A stretch of 64,000 nucleotides of DNA, from NCBI GenBank assembly GCA_037693485.1, contig CM075344.1, positions 77,123,501 to 77,187,500 on the forward strand, read 5' to 3'. Shown here one piece after another: positions 58,645 to 64,000 of the stretch; position 1 is the first letter of the stretch, and each line of letters starts with the position of its first letter. Source of the stretch: Kitagawia praeruptora (lineage: Eukaryota; Streptophyta; Magnoliopsida; Apiales; Apiaceae). Below the pieces are notes generated by a model that worked only from the letters and a program-made list of their open reading frames with translations, was not told the DNA's origin and made no database searches. Position numbers and translations under genes: made by a program.

Positions 58645-58653
58645 TAAAATAAA

Positions 58654-58958
58654 ACATGTTTTTGCATGGTACATTACTGTTGGAGACGTTACAAGGACCA
58701 CATTCTATACGTACACAAACACAAGTGAGTAAGTGACCAGTGAAGTTTATCGGACAATGTCGCTACGCTACTATTTATTAATTTATTGGTTGCTTTCAAT
58801 AGCCTTGGTCTCAGCTTCTGAATCCACATTCATTTTCTTGTACCGAAACAGTTTATGCACATAACAAAAACGCATTTTTTTGTGTGTGTGTCCAAGGACA
58901 GCATGCTAAAAATTCGTGTTTAATGAATTATCAATTTTTGATTGGTTGGAATTTTATT
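58654..58958. other. Short intergenic interval
   Basis: No supported feature. Confidence 0.35.
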
Positions 58959-59275
58959 AAGGGTAATGCTAAACATAACCATTAGTGGTATGGTTAAGCA
59001 TTAATGTAGATGGATAAATGCATTTAATACAACAATTTTGCACTTAATACATCAATTTTGCACAAAATTTTATATGATTATTTAGAAATTTGGGATGTTT
59101 TTATTATTGGAAATTAACGTGAATGCAGGGGGGGTCCATTATTATTACTTGGAATATTAAATTAGTGATGCAAAAAGACATTGGAAAATTAAAAACAACT
59201 AAAAACCATACAAAAGATGTTGAAAATATAAGAGTATTTAATGCTTAACCATAGCCCTTGGTTAGCATTTCCCTT
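58959..59275. mobile_element. MITE with AAGGGTAATGC ends
   Basis: Left AAGGGTAATGCTAA, then TATGGTTAAGCATTAA. Reversed right end AAGGGAAATGCTAA, then TATGGTTAAGCATTAA. 317 bp. The target duplication is unclear. Confidence 0.7.
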
Positions 59276-59279
59276 TGAA

Positions 59280-59550
59280 AAATGCTAGAGGTACCAAAAT
59301 TAGGTACCAAAAGTTGTTACCAAATGATGTGGCTTGTTTTAATTGGTTATAGTTATAGTGGGCCCGCCAGGGCTCTCCCATCAAAATATTTTAAATTGAC
59401 AAGCGTCTGTTGCCATGTCATTTGGTACTCAATTTTGGTACCCAATTTGGTACCTGTAGCACTACTCTTTCCCTTTTATTAATAATGGTACTCAATTTTG
59501 GTACCCAATTTGGTACCTGTAGCACTACTCTTTCCCTTTTATTAATAATG
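59280..59550. mobile_element. MITE with GGTACCAAA TIRs and a 63-bp terminal duplication
   Basis: Left AATGCTAGAGGTACCAAAAT and reversed right AGTGCTACAGGTACCAAATT begin imperfect TIRs of about 50 bp, running to ACCAAATGA.TGGC. The right end is present twice as an exact 63-bp direct repeat (59424-59486 and 59487-59549). Confidence 0.7.
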
Positions 59551-60900
59551 ATGAACCCCTACCGTTCACATAAATATCCACCAATCAAAATTTGACAACT
59601 CATCAAACACAGATTATTGGCATACCCTAACAAAAATATTCATGTTTGTCCATTAATTTGTCCTTCAGAATGCATGTCCCATGTCTAATTACATATCATC
59701 AACAAAATTAACTCAAATTGCTAGCTCAAGTCTTCCTAGTAGCATCATTATCTTGTAAAAATTTAAAAATATAAGTATGTCTCTCCTGATACCTTCCTAA
59801 ACAAAACTTTTCGGATTCGCCACGGCTAACTGATATGTGTTCTTTAAAGGAGTTAAAAAACTGGGGTCATGGTTGCCTCCAGTATTGCTAAATATGAGCA
59901 ATCTGCTAAAACATCAGTTGTCGCGATCGATCGATGTCGATTCGAACCCGAAATTAAATACATAGTTTGTCAGTCTCATTTATTTGTAACCCAGAAACAC
60001 TAGTGCATATGGATGGCCGAATCAAACACATCAATGTACGTCGCCAATCCAAACAAGAATTTTGGAGGGTTTTAAAAGCTTGGTCCAATTCTTTGCCAGC
60101 GTATATATTATACAAGGTGGGGCGGTCTCATAAGAACAGTAATGGAATTTTCTAGCTAGCTAGCCAGGGCTTGTTAATTAACCCCATCTGGGCCATTACA
60201 TAATTATAACTTCCTTTTCAATAATTAATATTAAGACCCTTAATTTCTCTACTGTCGGTGGGTGGTCGGAGAAGTGCTTAACGATAATCTAATTAAGTTA
60301 GTTAAATCCATTGTCATTTCTTTTCCAAAGTCATTTTCTGTAGCTATTGTATATATCTTTAATAAAATAAAACTGGCATATCCTTGTTTTGGAGCCTTGT
60401 TGTTTTGTTAGGTTTTGATGAATTGGCTATTCATTCGCTTTCCTTGTTCAGAACTCCCACAATCTTTTCTAAAATTTCGATGTTAAGCTATCAATCAATG
60501 TTTGTGTATTTATTATACATGACTTCCATAATGGGGTCACATAACATACTCATTTTAATGGGTTACAACTTGATATCAAGTCAATTTATCTTTATCCTAT
60601 TCCTTGCAGTATAATCTCGATTGTAAAGGAAACATAACAATTTATTGAACTTAGTACATTTTTGTTTAACAGTCTCCCGATCTATGTGCATGTATAAGTA
60701 CTGTGTTGTGTGTGCTTCTGTATAATTAAAAACCTTGCATGCAGGTATTTGTGCCTCCTTCCATGCTTACATACGCATACATAATATGTGTGTTGTGAAA
60801 ATCGAAAATCGATTGTGATTAAGATTCGATCGAGTGGTATTCGACAGTCTCCGATTTTTGAATAAATCTATGCATAATCGTCCGAGTCACACATTTTTAC
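59551..60900. other. Intergenic interval without a supported gene
   Basis: Less repetitive than the surroundings, with normal-looking intergenic composition. Small reading frames (for example 59967-60155) have no motif. Confidence 0.35.
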
Positions 60901-61092
60901 GGGTCCAAATCTTCTACACCACTTTAGGTGTGCCACTCCATGTGCCACCTTAGGTGGTTGTTTTTGATTGGGTGGTTGGTGTGAATGCATGGGGGGCCCA
61001 TTTATATTAATGAGAAATGAACCAATAAAAAACAACCACCTAAGGTGGCACATGGAATGGCACACCTAAGGTGGTGTAGAAGATTTGAACTC
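60901..61092. mobile_element. Mutator-type MITE, 192 bp, TIRs about 75 bp
   Basis: CATTTTTAC flanks both ends (60892-60900 and 61093-61101). The TIRs share CAAATCTTCTACACCAC, TTAGGTGTGCCA and CCATGTGCCACCTTAGGTGG. The ends meet around a short GC-rich loop. Confidence 0.85.
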
Positions 61093-61425
61093 CATTTTTA
61101 CAATACTGCTAAACAATGAAACATTAATTATGTACATCGTCTTAGTTTAAGAGTGCAATTTAGGGGGGTGGGGGCGTTTGGGAGGTAGGTATCTGGTAGT
61201 AATTGACAGTAATGGGAGGGGAAGGCATTGTTGGTCACATGGGATATCATGTGATCAAGTATTACGGAATTTGTAGAAAGTAACGTATAATGAGTTTGAT
61301 CATGGTAGGGTTAGGAAGAGGGAAATGTGGTCGTATATGTATTTTAAGTGTGTGTACATCAGTAGCTAGAGAAGTGACTAGCTACATAGGCAGGCTTTAA
61401 ATTTGGGGTGATTGCAAGCTTGGTT

Positions 61426-62098
61426 AGGGCTGTAATCCGAGTCGAGCTGCTCGCGAGCAGCTCGAGCTCGAACTCGTTTAACAGCAGCTCGGCTCGGCTC
61501 GACTTGACTCGTTAAACGAGCCAAATGTTAGAATAAAATATAAGATCCATATAAGACCTCCCTCTAACACCTTAAGGTTTTAGATGAGTTGGTTACTTAA
61601 CATGGTATCAGAGCTCAGGCACGCAGAGGTCATGGGTTCGACTCTCTGCGACCCCCAATATTCTCGCAATTTATTATGGATACGAAAGGCAAATTATGCT
61701 CTAAAGATGAGCGCCCGTTATCCACTCTTTGACCCAAAATGGGCTTTCGAGTGAGGGGGAGTGTTAGAATATAATATAAGATCCATATAAGACCTCCCTC
61801 TAACACCTTAAGGTTTTAGATAAGTTGGTTACTTAACACCGAATTCGGTCACAAGATCAGGCTCGTTTAAGTGTAAATTTACACGAGTCGGCTCGACCGA
61901 CTCGTTTAAATAGGCTCGTTTAGCTAAACGAGCCGGCTTGGCTCGACTCGATTCGTTAAACGAGCCGAGTTCGGTCACAAGATTAGGTTCGTTTAGTTAA
62001 ACGAGCTGGCTCGACTCGTGAAAAAAAGCTTGACTCGAATTGATACTCGGCTCGGCTCGGCTTGACTCGACTCGACTCGACTCGAATGACAGCCCTGA
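61426..62098. mobile_element. hAT-type element of CGAGTCGAG repeats, with 8-bp target duplication
   Basis: AGGGCTGTAATCCGAGTCGA at the left and reversed TCAGGGCTGTCATTCGAGTC at the right, flanked by GCTTGGTT (61418-61425 and 62099-62106). The inside is dense in GCTCGACTCG and AAACGAGCC motifs. It hosts the TRIM at 61526. Confidence 0.8.
61526..61838 (+). mobile_element. TRIM retrotransposon, 313 bp
   Basis: Two 77-bp LTRs (61526-61602 and 61762-61838), TGTTAGAAT...ACTTAACA, differing at only two or three positions. The initiator-Met primer site TGGTATCAGAGC (61603-61614) follows LTR 1 directly. The polypurine tract GAGTGAGGGGGAG (61749-61761) precedes LTR 2. Flanks CCAAA and CCGAA are a 5-bp duplication with one change. 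The interior is only about 160 bp and non-coding, so it is a terminal-repeat element in miniature needing proteins in trans. Confidence 0.93.
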
Positions 62099-62247
62099 GC
62101 TTGGTTCTCATGTAACATAATTAGTCTCTGTGCATGTAACGGAACAGTCCATGTTCTTCAACAGTACGTCGCATGTGCTTACGCCAAAACGGGGTGACTT
62201 GCTGCTTATTTATTGCTTGTCTCATTTCTCCCCTATTCGTCTAATTT

Positions 62248-63492
62248 GAGTCGAGTTTATGCTTATTAAATTTAAGTTCGAATTTTTTTTTCGAATCGAG
62301 TCGAGTTTAAAATTTATGAAGCCTGAAATTTGTGTTTAAACTCGACTCATTTATTATACGAGTCGAGTTCGAGCTGTTATATATCGAGTTTTCGAACTTA
62401 TCGAATTTTTAAACAAGTTTTCGAGTTTTTATCGAATTTTCAAGTTTTTAATCTTTTAGTTTATTCAATTCATATATATTTACGGATAAATTTTATCTTT
62501 ATTACAGATTATGCATCTAACTATCTAAGAATCTTTAGTAAACGATGATAATAAGAATAATAAAATGTGAAACATTTTTTGACTGTGAGCTCATATGTCT
62601 TTTATTTTTTTAAAGTAGGCAAATAGGCAAATTTTATTTATAATTTAATATAAATATTACATACAACAAGTCTACTAAGTCACTATCTTGCTGTTGTAAT
62701 TTATAATTGTACAAAGACAAAATATATGTAAGTAAAATTCAAAAATCGAACTTGATCGTTGACAACTAAAGATCGGTATAAAGATCAATAGAAGTAGTAA
62801 TAGACTAATCGTAATATCAGATATATTTTGATAATATAATAACAATTTATAATATTAATTGAATTTTAAAAGCCATGCATGTAAAAATCTTTGGTTCGAG
62901 TTACTAATCACTATCTCTGCATGTAAGAATGTAAATAATTAATTAATTTTACAATGTGATAAAAACATACAATACTATATAAATTGTAACTCAAAAATTA
63001 TTAAATTTCAGATAAATTATATGCGTATATCATATTTAATTATAAAATTTGTGAATAATGTAGTTTTAATCCAAATTCTTGACAATTTAATCAATTTAAA
63101 TTTTACAATAAAATTTTTATAAACTATTTATAAAAATATCTCATATTCATATATTAGAACAAATTTAATTTAAAAATTTCACTAACTATACTAATAATAT
63201 AATATTACACATAATATATGAAAAATATATCAGGTTAAGTTTTAAAAGTAATTTTCATAATCATTTGAGTGATGACACATATAATAATAAAAATATGATT
63301 ATTTTAAAAAAAATTAAAAAAAATAATCAAGTTTGAATCGAGTCGAGTTCGAGTCAAGCTAAAAACAATTCGGTTAAAAAATTTCGACTCGACTAGAGTT
63401 TTTTATCGAGTCCGAAACGTGTTCGAACTCGAGCTCAATAACGAGTTCGAACCGAGTCGAGTCTATTTTTTCGAATCGAGCTCCTTCAACTC
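62248..63492. repeat. Second CGAGTCGAG-type TIR element
   Basis: GAGTCGAGTTT-rich sequence at 62248-62410 and again at 63333-63490 flanks an AT-rich centre of nearly 1 kb. Related in motif to the element at 61426. Ends are not sharp. Confidence 0.5.
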
Positions 63493-63499
63493 TTTTCAG

Positions 63500-63774
63500 G
63501 AAAAAAAAACCATCCTACAAATCTGTAGAATTTTTGTTGCATGACAACTAGCTTTTTAGTTTTGATAAAATAGTCCCAAATTCTCTTCTCATTCAAAGGT
63601 GTAGGCACTCGCCTCAAGTTTATTACAATACATCACAATTATTTATATAGCAAATCCCTAATTCTCAATAATGGAAATTAACATATTAAGGGAACTCTCC
63701 CTATTTACTAATAATACTATAAAGGCAATTCTCCATATTTTCTCACAATAATATATATTAACATATATCTCAAC
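63500..63774 (-). mobile_element. LTR of a copia-like element (right end), internal part leaving the window
   Basis: On the minus strand TGTTGAGATATATGTTAATA starts at 63774 directly after the purine-rich CAGTTTGAGGGGGA (63788-63775). This is the usual junction of polypurine tract and 3' LTR. The far LTR end, somewhere around 63500-63530, is not defined. No RT end is recognisable in 63789-64000, so the element may be non-autonomous. Confidence 0.55.
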
Positions 63775-64000
63775 ATCCCCCTCAAACTGTAAGAACCCTG
63801 ATTTTTGTAATATTTTTAAGAATATAATATCATATGACATTGTGAATTCGGGACCTTTTGAGTCACCCATGTTGTTTAATGGAATTGATTATATGAGAAA
63901 TTTATGTTGTTACATTCACTGTGTAAGAAAAAGGGAAGATTGTTGAAGGCAAGAGGCCTACTTCTATTAAGATTTATAAAAACTTGGGATTTGAGAGTTA

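Overview
This is a gene-poor, AT-rich stretch of nuclear plant DNA, most likely from a eudicot. The evidence is the transposon set: an Athila-type Ty3/gypsy element, a SIRE-type (Sirevirus) Ty1/copia element with an extra ORF after pol, Helitron 3' hairpins ending in CTAG, Stowaway, Tourist-like, hAT and Mutator-type MITEs, and a TRIM. One plant-type single-exon protein gene sits among them at 30025-30369. I cannot name the species. I saw no rRNA gene, CRISPR array or bacterial feature.

Region 1 (1-6770) is the 3' part of an Athila-like retrotransposon on the plus strand. It has a gag-protease ORF that stops before any reverse transcriptase, about 2.9 kb of non-coding sequence with polypurine-like tracts and a broken env-like ORF start, then a 1.5 kb LTR. 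Its LTR ends exactly where the next repeat begins, so this element appears to be nested inside the copia element that follows.

Region 2 (6771-23750) is the highlight. Two SIRE-type copia elements meet tail to tail. The right copy is nearly complete on the minus strand (LTR, primer site, gag, pol in two frames, env-like ORF, truncated 3' LTR). The left copy is on the plus strand and only its 3' portion is in the window. They form an inverted repeat with arms of 4384 and 4390 bp around a 504-bp loop of LTR sequence. Each copy carries a different nonsense mutation in the env-like ORF. A short motif, CAGWGTTT, is spread through LTR, coding and non-coding parts of the element.

Region 3 (23751-30024) holds two elements bounded by (TA)n tracts that share terminal motifs, one of them containing a tandem array of roughly 0.5-kb AT-rich units, followed by other tandem repeats and a Stowaway MITE. 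Region 4 (30025-30369 with flanks) is the only ordinary host gene recognised.

Region 5 (30370-45172) is a patchwork of DNA transposons: MITEs with clear target duplications, a 2.66-kb non-autonomous LTR retrotransposon with two identical 511-bp LTRs, a possible 7-kb Helitron, a gypsy integrase relic, and a 3.5-kb Mutator-like element with a decayed FAR1-type transposase and many CTGCCGCAATG palindromes. Region 6 (45173-53024) is Helitron territory with an internal degenerate tandem array and two solo LTRs with perfect 5-bp target duplications. Region 7 (53025-64000) has a small hAT element keeping a transposase dimerisation fragment, a 1.04-kb foldback element, several MITEs, a TRIM nested in a hAT-type element, and the end of another LTR element at the right edge.

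Coordinates of termini and target duplications were read directly. Family names come from motif recognition, without a database search.
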